Below, in pieces: positions 1-5,707 of a stretch of 6,699 nucleotides of DNA. Position 1 is the first letter of the stretch, and every line of letters begins with the position of its first letter. The stretch is from an uncultured Treponema sp. (GTDB lineage Bacteria > Spirochaetota > Spirochaetia > Treponematales > Treponemataceae): contig CAMNGY010000085.1 in assembly GCA_946538795.1 (NCBI GenBank), positions 1 to 6,699 on the forward strand. Reading direction: 5' to 3'. A program made the position numbers and the translations under genes. A model generated the notes under the pieces. That model was not told the origin of the DNA and searched no databases. It was given only the letters and a program-made list of their open reading frames with translations.

Positions 1-478
1 TTCTGCGCAGTTCAATGGATTGAACATGCTCACTGGACGCTATGCACAGAACTCTGTTGCCAATGAGACGATGCTCTTCCACGTTGGAGCCAACATGGAT
101 CAGCGCATGACGGCCTATGTCGGTACTATGACCGCTCAGGCTCTCGGACTCAGGACAACTCAGGGAACTGACGAGATCATGAGCCTTTCAACTCCTGATT
201 CCGCAAACGTCGCCATCGGTACGATTGATAACGCGCTCAAGCTTGTCAACAAGCAGCGTGCGGATCTTGGAGCCTATCAGAACCGCCTTGAGGAGACTTC
301 TTTCGGTCTCGGAATTGCGGCTGAGAACACTCAGGCAGCGGAGTCCACTATCCGTGATACGGATATGGCTGCTGAGATGGTCGAGTTCACCAAGAACCAG
401 ATCCTCTCTCAGTCTGGAACGGCAATGCTTGCTCAGGCGAACAACGCGTCTGACAGCGTGCTTGCCTTGCTTCGCTAG
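1..478 (+). CDS. flaB: Flagellin, FlaB-type periplasmic filament core protein (3' part; 5' end outside window)
   Basis: C-terminal ~158 residues of a flagellin, which polymerises into the core of the spirochete periplasmic flagellum. The frame is open from base 2 (SAQFNGLNMLTGRYA), so the gene starts upstream and the ATG at 20 is internal. Visible features are the spirochete FlaB-like block HVGANMDQRM, then a C-terminal D1/D0 flagellin domain: NKQRADLGAYQNRLEET, the helix ending ESTIRDTDMAAEMVEFTK, and the tail NQILSQSGTAMLAQANNASDSVLALLR. The final LLR is typical of flagellins. What is visible shows no large variable D2/D3 insertion, as expected for a filament inside the periplasm. Codon choice looks biased and regular, fitting high expression. 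A stem-loop and a terminator follow the stop. Which FlaB paralogue this is (FlaB1/2/3) cannot be told from the fragment. Confidence 0.95.
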   Translation, partial: SAQFNGLNMLTGRYAQNSVANETMLFHVGANMDQRMTAYVGTMTAQALGLRTTQGTDEIMSLSTPDSANVAIGTIDNALKLVNKQRADLGAYQNRLEETSFGLGIAAENTQAAESTIRDTDMAAEMVEFTKNQILSQSGTAMLAQANNASDSVLALLR

Positions 479-492
479 AAGAGGGAAGGAAA

Positions 493-540
493 TGTACTTT
501 GTCTGAGAGATAACTGGATGTCATCTTTTGACAAAGTACA
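493..540 (+). promoter_or_regulatory. Long stem-loop in flaB 3' UTR, possible CsrA-binding hairpin
   Basis: Perfect 11-bp inverted repeat, TGTACTTTGTC (493-503) and GACAAAGTACA (530-540). After a single bulged T504 the stem can continue through 505-511 paired with 523-529 (two G-U pairs), leaving an 11-nt loop AACTGGATGTC (512-522). The loop displays GGATGT, the core of the CsrA consensus (RUACARGGAUGU), in the apical-loop position CsrA prefers. Both the structure and the motif are read directly from the sequence; binding by CsrA is inference. The stem could instead be an mRNA-stabilising 3' structure for the abundant flagellin message. Confidence 0.6.
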
Positions 541-541
541 C

Positions 542-579
542 GAAAAAGTGGGAGGGGTGCGCCCCCTTCCCCCTTTTTC
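542..579 (+). terminator. Intrinsic terminator after flaB
   Basis: A GC-rich imperfect hairpin (GGGAGGGG at 550-557 against the C-rich arm 562-572, loop about TGCG) is followed by TTTTT at 574-578. The outer GAAAAAG (542-548) and CTTTTTC (573-579) are complementary, so the element has the A-stem-T form that can also work in the opposite direction. It lies between flaB and flaG, so flaG probably depends on read-through. It is separate from the 493-540 hairpin just before it. Confidence 0.8.
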
Positions 580-586
580 AAAATTC

Positions 587-592
587 AGGAGG
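587..592 (+). promoter_or_regulatory. Ribosome binding site of flaG
   Basis: Consensus AGGAGG, 8 nt before the ATG at 601. This spacing decides the start. The in-frame TTG at 595 would be only 2 nt away and is rejected. Confidence 0.85.
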
Positions 593-600
593 AATTGTCC

Positions 601-993
601 ATGAATACAGCAATCAGTATGATTGGGCAGATGATGGCCACGGATGGCCTGTACAAGACTCCAGCAGTATCACGAGGTAAAAAAGCTTATAGCGGGAATC
701 CGACGGAGGCCGTGTTAAGCAATTTTCCGAATAGTGCGGCTGAAGTTGCGGAAACTCTGTCTCAAAACATCGCCGACACCAAAAACAGCGTTGAGAAGGT
801 TTTGAAGACTTCTGACGTTGTGTTGGGCAGGACTTTGCAGTTTTCTGTAAACCAAGAGCTTGGTAGGATCGTAATCAAGGTTATTGATCCTAGCACTCAA
901 AGCGTAATCCGGGAAATCCCGTCAGAGGACATGCAGAAGTTACAGGCCTACTTAAAGGATGCTAGCGGTTTGCTTTTTGATGAGAATGTATAA
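601..993 (+). CDS. flaG: FlaG family flagellar protein
   Basis: 130-aa protein of the FlaG family. The hallmark is the C-terminal half, residues ~75-130: LGRTLQFSVNQELGRIVIKV, then IDPSTQSVIREIPSEDMQKL. It matches the usual FlaG pattern 'LxFxVDEELGRIVVKVID..T.EVIREIPPEE'. The N-terminal ~70 residues are variable and polar, probably disordered or helical. FlaG proteins are encoded beside flagellin and fliD in many bacteria and influence filament length, but the mechanism is not settled. The start is the ATG with AGGAGG 8 nt upstream. The gene sits between two terminators, with no promoter visible between 579 and 601, so transcription probably comes from flaB read-through or from a promoter I cannot see. 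Confidence 0.92.
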   Translation: MNTAISMIGQMMATDGLYKTPAVSRGKKAYSGNPTEAVLSNFPNSAAEVAETLSQNIADTKNSVEKVLKTSDVVLGRTLQFSVNQELGRIVIKVIDPSTQSVIREIPSEDMQKLQAYLKDASGLLFDENV

Positions 994-1033
994 ACAACTA
1001 CGCTGTCGGAAAGGGCAGCGTAGTTGTTCTTTT
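993..1033 (+). terminator. Intrinsic terminator after flaG
   Basis: Perfect 13-bp stem, AACAACTACGCTG (993-1005) with CAGCGTAGTTGTT (1016-1028), a 10-nt loop TCGGAAAGGG, and a T-rich tail TTCTTTT (1027-1033). The stem begins in the flaG stop codon. This is the clearest terminator in the window. It separates flaB-flaG from fliD, so fliD needs its own promoter or read-through. Confidence 0.92.
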
Positions 1034-1067
1034 AAATAGACGCTAATACTATTGAACGGACGGGATT

Positions 1068-3143
1068 ATGGCAGACGGATTGACTATACCTGGGGTTTCG
1101 GACAAGTACAAAACCAATGATCTCGTGGAAGCCTTGATGGAGGTTGAAAGGGTTCCCCTAAAAAGGGAGGAGTCCAATCTTGAGAAGTATCAGGGCCAAC
1201 AGGATGCCTGGAGGATAGTTAACCAAAAGGTTTCTGCCCTTAGGGAGAGCGTCAAGAATCTTTATTCTTTTGAAAATCCTTTTAACAGCAAGAATGCTGA
1301 TTCCTCAGATGAGAATGCCATAACCGCTGATGCTGACCGCGATGCGGATTTGGGTGAATTCAAGGTTGAGGTAATCCAGGAAGCAACTGCGGACCGCTTT
1401 TTGAGCGGAAATATTGACAAGAATTACAAGGTCGAGGCCGGAAGGTACGTTTTCGGCGTCGGCGACAAGACTATAGATTTCAACTGGAAAGGTGGCAAGC
1501 TTCCGGACTTTGTCAAGGCCCTGAACAAGAGGGGCACGGACTTGCTGAAGGCGAGCGTCATAGGCGTAAGCAAGAAGGACAGCGCTCTGCTCATCGAGGG
1601 CCTGAAAGAAGGCGCGGAGAATAAGCTTGTCTTCAAAGAAAAAGCTTTGGAATTTGCGAAAGCTGTTGATATGGTCGGGGAAGCGAAGATGGAGACGACG
1701 AGTCTTTCTTCGTCCCTGCAGGAATATAAAGTGCCGTCAACGGCCGATTCCATTGCGCAGGCTGACATGCCTGCTCTGTCCAAGGGCGGGGTCAGCCTGC
1801 AGGACGGTAGCATTTCCATCCCCGCCAGAAATGCCATAGAGATTCCTATAGCGGGCGGGCTCAATGCAGGCGGGAACCAGATGATTCAGTTCTCCTTCAA
1901 GGCAGAGGAGACCGTGGACATAACCGAAAGCTACAATAACTCGCTTGCGAATCCCGACCTGCCGGATGCGGGGAGCGTTACCTTTGGCGGCATAACGATT
2001 TACAATGAGAAAAGCGATGCCTCTCTTGATGCGGCCCTTGTCAAGGCGGACAAGGTTCCGCTCAACCCCATAGAGGACTCCAACTATATAGCTGTACGGA
2101 ACAAGGACGGCTCCGAGATTCCTATAGATATCAGTTCCCTTCCTGTGGACGAGGACGGAAACGTGAGCGTTTCCATTTCACTTGATGACTACCCGGACGC
2201 AGAGGGCTTGATTATCCGTAACTCCAATACCGGCAAGGCTGTTACGATGAGCGTTCCCCAGTCATTCGATGCGGCCCAGGCGAGGGGCTTCAATCCCAAA
2301 CACGCAATTTCCAATGCCGGTGACGCTACATTGAAATACGAGGGCATAACAATAACCCGTGGCAGCAATGACATAGATGACATAGTCCCTGAAGTGACCC
2401 TTCACGTGCATGGTAAGACCGACAGGCCGGCGACAATAACTGTCATGAGCGACAAGGAAGCCGTCAAGAATTCGCTGATTACGTTTGTGGGCAACTATAA
2501 TCAGGTTCTGGCCGAAATAAATATCCTGACCAGCAACAAGCCTGAGGTCATTACGGAACTGGACTACCTTACGGACGATGAGAAGGAGAAGGCGGAGGAG
2601 AAACTGGGGATGTTCCAGGGAGACTTCACCTTGTCAAACGGTAAGTCCTCCATGCAGAGAATTGTGTCTGCCGCCTATCCTCATTCTGAGTTCGCCGAGA
2701 TCACAATGCTGAACCAGATAGGCATTTCGACCAACGCCTCTACCAACAGCACCAGTTACAGCGCATCAAGGTTGCGCGGGTACCTGGAGATAGATGAAAA
2801 GAAGCTGGATGCCGCCATTGACAACAACTTGGACGACATCAAGAAGTTGTTCGGCTATGACAAGGATGGGGATTTGATTGCGGATGACGGCATAGCCTAC
2901 ATGCTGGACAAGCAGGCCAGTTCCTGGACTCAGGCCGGGGGAATCATTTCTTCCAAGATGAATACCCTGAATACGCAGATTGAAAACTCCAACAAGAAAA
3001 TCTCGGAGCTTCAGGTGCAGCTGGATAAGAAGGAAAGCAACCTGAAGGCAAAGTACTCTAATATGGAAGGAACGCTCAACAGCCTTGAAAGCCAGCAGAA
3101 GTCCTTGGAGAACAGCTTCAAGAACTCTCCTGGCAATAAATAG
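1068..3143 (+). CDS. fliD: Flagellar filament cap protein FliD (hook-associated protein 2)
   Basis: 691-aa FliD, the cap at the filament tip that guides flagellin assembly; in spirochetes the filament is periplasmic. FliD_N domain lies at about residues 1-115: a start of the form 'IPGVSDKYKTNDLVEALMEVE', then a heptad-rich helix and QQDAWRIVNQKVSALRESVKNL. FliD_C spans about 420-690: TLKYEGITITRGSNDIDD, then EVTLHVHGKT, NSLITFVGNYNQVLAEIN, LNQIGISTN and LRGYLEIDEKKLDAAIDN. The last ~60 residues (about 627-687) form a coiled coil, as expected for the D0 legs. It is far longer than the ~467-aa enteric FliD, the extra length being a middle region at about 200-420. The ATG at 1068 has only a modest Shine-Dalgarno (GGACGGG, 1058-1064). 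A weak TTGTTC-N17-TACTAT promoter candidate (1024-1052) would leave an extremely short leader and is not called. Confidence 0.95.
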   Translation: MADGLTIPGVSDKYKTNDLVEALMEVERVPLKREESNLEKYQGQQDAWRIVNQKVSALRESVKNLYSFENPFNSKNADSSDENAITADADRDADLGEFKVEVIQEATADRFLSGNIDKNYKVEAGRYVFGVGDKTIDFNWKGGKLPDFVKALNKRGTDLLKASVIGVSKKDSALLIEGLKEGAENKLVFKEKALEFAKAVDMVGEAKMETTSLSSSLQEYKVPSTADSIAQADMPALSKGGVSLQDGSISIPARNAIEIPIAGGLNAGGNQMIQFSFKAEETVDITESYNNSLANPDLPDAGSVTFGGITIYNEKSDASLDAALVKADKVPLNPIEDSNYIAVRNKDGSEIPIDISSLPVDEDGNVSVSISLDDYPDAEGLIIRNSNTGKAVTMSVPQSFDAAQARGFNPKHAISNAGDATLKYEGITITRGSNDIDDIVPEVTLHVHGKTDRPATITVMSDKEAVKNSLITFVGNYNQVLAEINILTSNKPEVITELDYLTDDEKEKAEEKLGMFQGDFTLSNGKSSMQRIVSAAYPHSEFAEITMLNQIGISTNASTNSTSYSASRLRGYLEIDEKKLDAAIDNNLDDIKKLFGYDKDGDLIADDGIAYMLDKQASSWTQAGGIISSKMNTLNTQIENSNKKISELQVQLDKKESNLKAKYSNMEGTLNSLESQQKSLENSFKNSPGNK

Positions 3144-3146
3144 CGG

Positions 3147-3151
3147 AAGGA
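3147..3151 (+). promoter_or_regulatory. Ribosome binding site of the gene after fliD
   Basis: AAGGA inside a GGAAGGAAG tract, 8 nt before the ATG at 3160. It supports that start over the in-frame ATG at 3085, which lies inside fliD and has no such site. Confidence 0.75.
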
Positions 3152-3159
3152 AGATACAA

Positions 3160-3744
3160 ATGCGGTTAAAGGTAAATGGTAATGATATAGACGTAACCCT
3201 TGAGGACGAAAAGACCGTTGGTGACGTCCTGAAGTCATTTGAGGACGAGGCTTCTCAGAATGATGCGACTACGGTTGGAATCGTGCTGGACGGAGAGGCC
3301 GTTTCTCCTGACGGCTTTGACGCTATCCTGGACCGGCCTTTGGAGGAAGGAACTTCTTTGGAGCTGACTGTTTTGTCCAAGGGACAGCTTGTTCAGGCTC
3401 TGAAAGATATTTCTTCCCGGATAGGGCAGCTGAAGCTTGACGAGATACCTGTTCTTCTGCAAGGGGGGAAGGATAAAGAAGTTGCTGCCATGATTGACAG
3501 CCTTGCTTCTGGCTGTAACGATTTTTTCCACACGGCGACTATGAGTTCCCTTTTTCCCGAAGTTTACGGCAAGCTGTCCATAGATGGGGCCAGTTTTATA
3601 GATTTCTTCAAGGATTTCCTGCCCATTCTTTCCGACTTCAAGGATGCCATGGAAGGAAACGATACCGTAACGGTCGGTGATTTGGCGGAATATGAGATAG
3701 GACCAAGGCTGAAGTCTGTCATGCAGGCCATTGCTACCCTTTAG
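3160..3744 (+). CDS. Unrecognised fliD-linked protein with probable beta-grasp N-terminus
   Basis: 194-aa acidic, soluble-looking protein that I cannot assign to a named family. Two parts can be seen. Residues 1-71 alternate in a way that suggests a ubiquitin-like beta-grasp fold: strands MRLKVNG and NDIDVTLE, helix TVGDVLKSFEDEA, strand TVGIVLDGEAVS, and a final SLELTV. Residues ~75-194 look mostly helical (LVQALKDISSRIGQL, KEVAAMIDSLASGCNDFF, SFIDFFKDFLPILSDFKDAM, PRLKSVMQAIATL). There is no signal peptide or membrane segment. The gene starts 16 nt after fliD with its own Shine-Dalgarno site, so the two are almost certainly cotranscribed. fliD is commonly followed by the chaperone genes fliS and fliT, so an export-chaperone or assembly role is possible. 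That is inference from position; I see no FliS signature. It is probably a real gene because of start, spacing and coherent composition. Confidence 0.85.
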   Translation: MRLKVNGNDIDVTLEDEKTVGDVLKSFEDEASQNDATTVGIVLDGEAVSPDGFDAILDRPLEEGTSLELTVLSKGQLVQALKDISSRIGQLKLDEIPVLLQGGKDKEVAAMIDSLASGCNDFFHTATMSSLFPEVYGKLSIDGASFIDFFKDFLPILSDFKDAMEGNDTVTVGDLAEYEIGPRLKSVMQAIATL

Positions 3745-3798
3745 GATAATGCCTTTTTGCTGTGTGATATTGTCTTTTCTGCCGATTCTGATATATAC

Positions 3799-3802
3799 GA
3801 GG
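3799..3802 (+). promoter_or_regulatory. Ribosome binding site of the PilZ gene
   Basis: GAGG with 6 nt to the ATG at 3809. It supports the upstream Met over Met22, which has no Shine-Dalgarno site and would remove the residues before the membrane helix. Confidence 0.6.
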
Positions 3803-3808
3803 TAGACT

Positions 3809-4909
3809 ATGCCGTTTGTTAATGCGAATTTGCTTCTGGACGTTGAGAGAAAGGCCGGTGTCAACAGTACCATGTATGCGGTCATGGGGGGCGTGATATG
3901 TATAATCATCGGGGCTACTTTTGTTGGACTTGTCCTTGCCAAGATTCGGGCCGCAAAGAAACCAGACAACTGGCTTGAGGTAAACAAGGATAAGCCGACC
4001 AAAAAAGAGAACATAAACAACGTTGTCCAGCTGGCGGGTTTGAACGCCGAAGAAAAACGGATCCTTGAGGCGATGTGCAAGAAATTCAATCCGAGGAACT
4101 TGGAATATCTGATCCGGGACAAAGAAGCCATAAAAGACCTCTTCAGGAAGCAGTATGATGATATGAAGCTTGAGAGGGTGGACGAGGACAAAATGCAGTC
4201 TTTCTTTGAGCTGCAGTACAAGATAGACCGCGCTCAGGCAAGCCTTACGATGATTTCCAATGCTAAAGCCATTCCCGTCGGGCAGAAGCTTACTTATATG
4301 GACGAAGACAAACAGCAGTGGACTCTGACTTTGGACAGGATCGATTCACAGGGCATAGTTATTTCCATTCCCCAGCAGCTGTACATGAGCGACAAGAAAG
4401 CTGCCCCCTTGTCTAAGTTTGTACTGACGTTCAAGACGGACCAAGGCATGTCCTATGCCTTGCTGACGAGGGTTGTCAGGTATGAGGAAGAAAAAAGCGG
4501 TAAGTTCATCCTCATAGCTTCTTCCAACAGCACGCTGACAGCTGCTCAGCGTCGTTCCTCCAAGCGTCGTGCTTTTGCGGCTCCCTGTAAATTTTCTTCC
4601 GTCAAGCCCATCAAGCAGGGCGGGGCAGTTAACTATGAGATAGGCGAAAAGATGTATGACGGCGTTATGCATGATATTTCTACGGGAGGATGCCGCTTTG
4701 ACTGCCAGATTCCTATAAAGCAGGGACAGTACTTGAACCTTGAATTCAAGATTGGTGACAATGGACCGTTTCAGGTCATAGGATATATAGTCCTGACAAC
4801 GAAAGGGACGGACAAAGACAGTCCTGCTTATGTACTGCATGTCAAATTCCTGGATATTGATGTCGCAGTAAAGAACAAGATAGCTATGTTCGTTTATGAG
4901 TATGACTGA
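3809..4909 (+). CDS. Membrane-anchored PilZ domain protein (c-di-GMP receptor, YcgR-like)
   Basis: 366-aa protein predicted to bind cyclic di-GMP. A single hydrophobic helix at residues ~22-44 (YAVMGGVICIIIGATFVGLVLA), followed by basic KIRAAKK, should anchor it in the inner membrane with the rest in the cytoplasm. Residues ~60-150 are charged and helical. Residues ~155-240 (VGQKLTYMDEDKQQWTLTL, then IDSQGIVISIP) resemble the YcgR-type N-terminal beta domain. The PilZ domain follows with both signature motifs: the arginine-rich RRSSKRR at 248-254 (RxxxR) and D289-I-S-T-G-G294 (D/NxSxxG). In known PilZ proteins these residues contact c-di-GMP. YcgR-type proteins act as flagellar brakes, and this gene sits 64 nt after the fliD-linked gene. 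That makes motility control by c-di-GMP likely but inferred. The membrane anchor is unlike soluble enteric YcgR. Confidence 0.9.
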   Translation: MPFVNANLLLDVERKAGVNSTMYAVMGGVICIIIGATFVGLVLAKIRAAKKPDNWLEVNKDKPTKKENINNVVQLAGLNAEEKRILEAMCKKFNPRNLEYLIRDKEAIKDLFRKQYDDMKLERVDEDKMQSFFELQYKIDRAQASLTMISNAKAIPVGQKLTYMDEDKQQWTLTLDRIDSQGIVISIPQQLYMSDKKAAPLSKFVLTFKTDQGMSYALLTRVVRYEEEKSGKFILIASSNSTLTAAQRRSSKRRAFAAPCKFSSVKPIKQGGAVNYEIGEKMYDGVMHDISTGGCRFDCQIPIKQGQYLNLEFKIGDNGPFQVIGYIVLTTKGTDKDSPAYVLHVKFLDIDVAVKNKIAMFVYEYD

Positions 4910-4924
4910 GATTTGAGGCATTGA

Positions 4925-4971
4925 AGGGGCATTGAAAAAAGTGGCAGCTTTTGGAGATGCCCCTATTGTTT
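4925..4971 (+). terminator. Probable intrinsic terminator after the PilZ gene
   Basis: AGGGGCAT (4925-4932) pairs with ATGCCCCT (4957-4964). The interior can form a small AAAAG/CTTTT stem, and a T-rich ATTGTTTT tail follows (4965-4972). The loop is long for an intrinsic terminator, so confidence is moderate. The T-rich tail also forms part of the candidate -35 element of the next gene. Confidence 0.6.
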
Positions 4972-4994
4972 TCAATCAAATTTTATGATATGAT
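4966..4994 (+). promoter_or_regulatory. Candidate sigma70-type promoter of the 87-aa gene and tsaE-tsaB
   Basis: TATGAT (4989-4994, 5 of 6 matches to TATAAT) lies 17 nt after a weak -35 TTGTTT (4966-4971). A second TATGAT overlaps it at 4984-4989. Transcription would start at about 5001, the A of the ATG itself, giving a leaderless mRNA. The -10 is good and the -35 is poor. Confidence 0.55.
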
Positions 4995-5000
4995 ACTAAA

Positions 5001-5264
5001 ATGCGTGTGGTAGAGATTAAGTCGATTTCAAAAGATGATGGCTACATTTATTATATAAACCGATACAAGGCGACGGCTGTAATCGAATACCTTTCAAAAG
5101 AGGCGTCTTTCCCTTTCTCTTTTTATGTGGAAATTAATCCGTTGGGAATGCGGTCTTATCATGTGAATGCCTTACCTCGGGATTTGGACTATCCGTTGCT
5201 TCCAATAAGAAAAGCCCTTAAGGAATGCATCATACAGATGGATAAGAATCGCGAGCTGCCATGA
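5001..5264 (+). CDS. Uncharacterised 87-aa protein, first gene of the tsaE-tsaB operon
   Basis: Small protein I do not recognise. It reads as an alpha/beta domain: an N-terminal strand region (MRVVEIKSISKDDGYIYYIN), a helix around KATAVIEYLSKEA, strands FSFYVEINPLGMRSYHVNALP, and a C-terminal helix IRKALKECIIQMDKN. There is no signal peptide or membrane segment. It is supported as real by its ATGA overlap with tsaE (its TGA at 5262-5264 overlaps the tsaE ATG at 5261) and by the promoter placed exactly in front of it. No Shine-Dalgarno sequence precedes the ATG; the next in-frame Met is about residue 50, so a different ATG start is unlikely. A role near t6A synthesis is only a guess from linkage. 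Confidence 0.75.
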   Translation: MRVVEIKSISKDDGYIYYINRYKATAVIEYLSKEASFPFSFYVEINPLGMRSYHVNALPRDLDYPLLPIRKALKECIIQMDKNRELP

Positions 5265-5707
5265 CAGGCGAGGATTTTACTTTCATTGCCAAGTCGGAAG
5301 AAGAGACCATTGCCCTTGGCGAGAAAATAGGTCATCTTCTGAAGGCCGGGGATGTCATAGCAATGACTGGAACCTTGGCCGCTGGCAAGACTACGATTAC
5401 AAAAGGCATTGCGAAGGCCCTTGGCGTGGATGATACCGTGACAAGCCCCACTTTCTGCCTCATAAGCGAGTATGAAGGAACAATGCCTCTCTATCACATA
5501 GATGCCTATCGCTTGTCCGGGGAGGAGGATTTCCTGAACCTTGGCGTGGAGGAAATGCTCTATGGAAGGGGAGTGTGCGTAATAGAATGGAGCGAGAGGG
5601 TCGCCTCTTGTCTTCCCAAAAGGACAATTCGCATGTCCCTGCTTCCTTTGGACGATGGTAGCAGGAAAATAACGATACAGAACTGGAACAACGGTAAAAT
5701 CGAATGA
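5261..5707 (+). CDS. tsaE: tRNA t6A biosynthesis ATPase TsaE
   Basis: 148-aa P-loop ATPase of the TsaE (YjeE) family, which works with TsaB and TsaD to turn over the complex that places threonylcarbamoyl on A37 of ANN-decoding tRNAs. Walker A is G37-T-L-A-A-G-K43-T44-T. Other family blocks are present in order: TSPTFCLISEY (family SPTFxLVxEY), HIDAYRLSGEEDF (family HxDxYRL) and VIEWSER (family xEWxE). The length fits the family (E. coli ~153 aa). The start ATG overlaps the previous stop (ATGA) and has no strong Shine-Dalgarno site, so translation is probably coupled to the upstream gene. It overlaps tsaB in the same way downstream. tsaD and tsaC are not in this window. Confidence 0.95.
   Translation: MTGEDFTFIAKSEEETIALGEKIGHLLKAGDVIAMTGTLAAGKTTITKGIAKALGVDDTVTSPTFCLISEYEGTMPLYHIDAYRLSGEEDFLNLGVEEMLYGRGVCVIEWSERVASCLPKRTIRMSLLPLDDGSRKITIQNWNNGKIE

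Noticed and set aside
492..506. Mini-ORF ATG TAC TTT GTC TGA (MYFV) after a GGAAGG tract, overlapping the flaB hairpin
   Set aside because: The spacing to the purine tract is too short, it is only four codons, and nothing downstream suggests attenuation.
595..603. TTG at 595 as the start of flaG
   Set aside because: Only 2 nt from AGGAGG; the ATG at 601 has the proper 8-nt spacing.
1424..1864. Minus-strand open frame inside fliD
   Set aside because: Shadow of fliD; low-complexity translation with no supporting ribosome site seen.
3085..3159. ATG at 3085 as the start of the gene after fliD
   Set aside because: It would overlap fliD by 59 nt and add an arginine/serine-rich stretch that reads like out-of-frame fliD; the ATG at 3160 has a good ribosome site.
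3781..3788. GCCGATTC as a sigma28 -10 element (consensus GCCGATAA)
   Set aside because: No TAAA-type -35 at the expected distance; the bases at 3762-3765 are GTGT.
3770..3797. TTGTCT-N16-TATATA as a promoter for the PilZ gene
   Set aside because: Both hexamers are 4 of 6, and the predicted start near 3804 would leave the ribosome site outside the transcript.
3235..4221. 987-nt open frame on the minus strand (328 codons)
   Set aside because: It lies antisense to two well-supported + genes and the gap between them, and its translation shows no recognisable domain.
4346..4975. 630-nt open frame on the minus strand
   Set aside because: Antisense shadow of the PilZ gene, which has clear domain motifs in the + frame.
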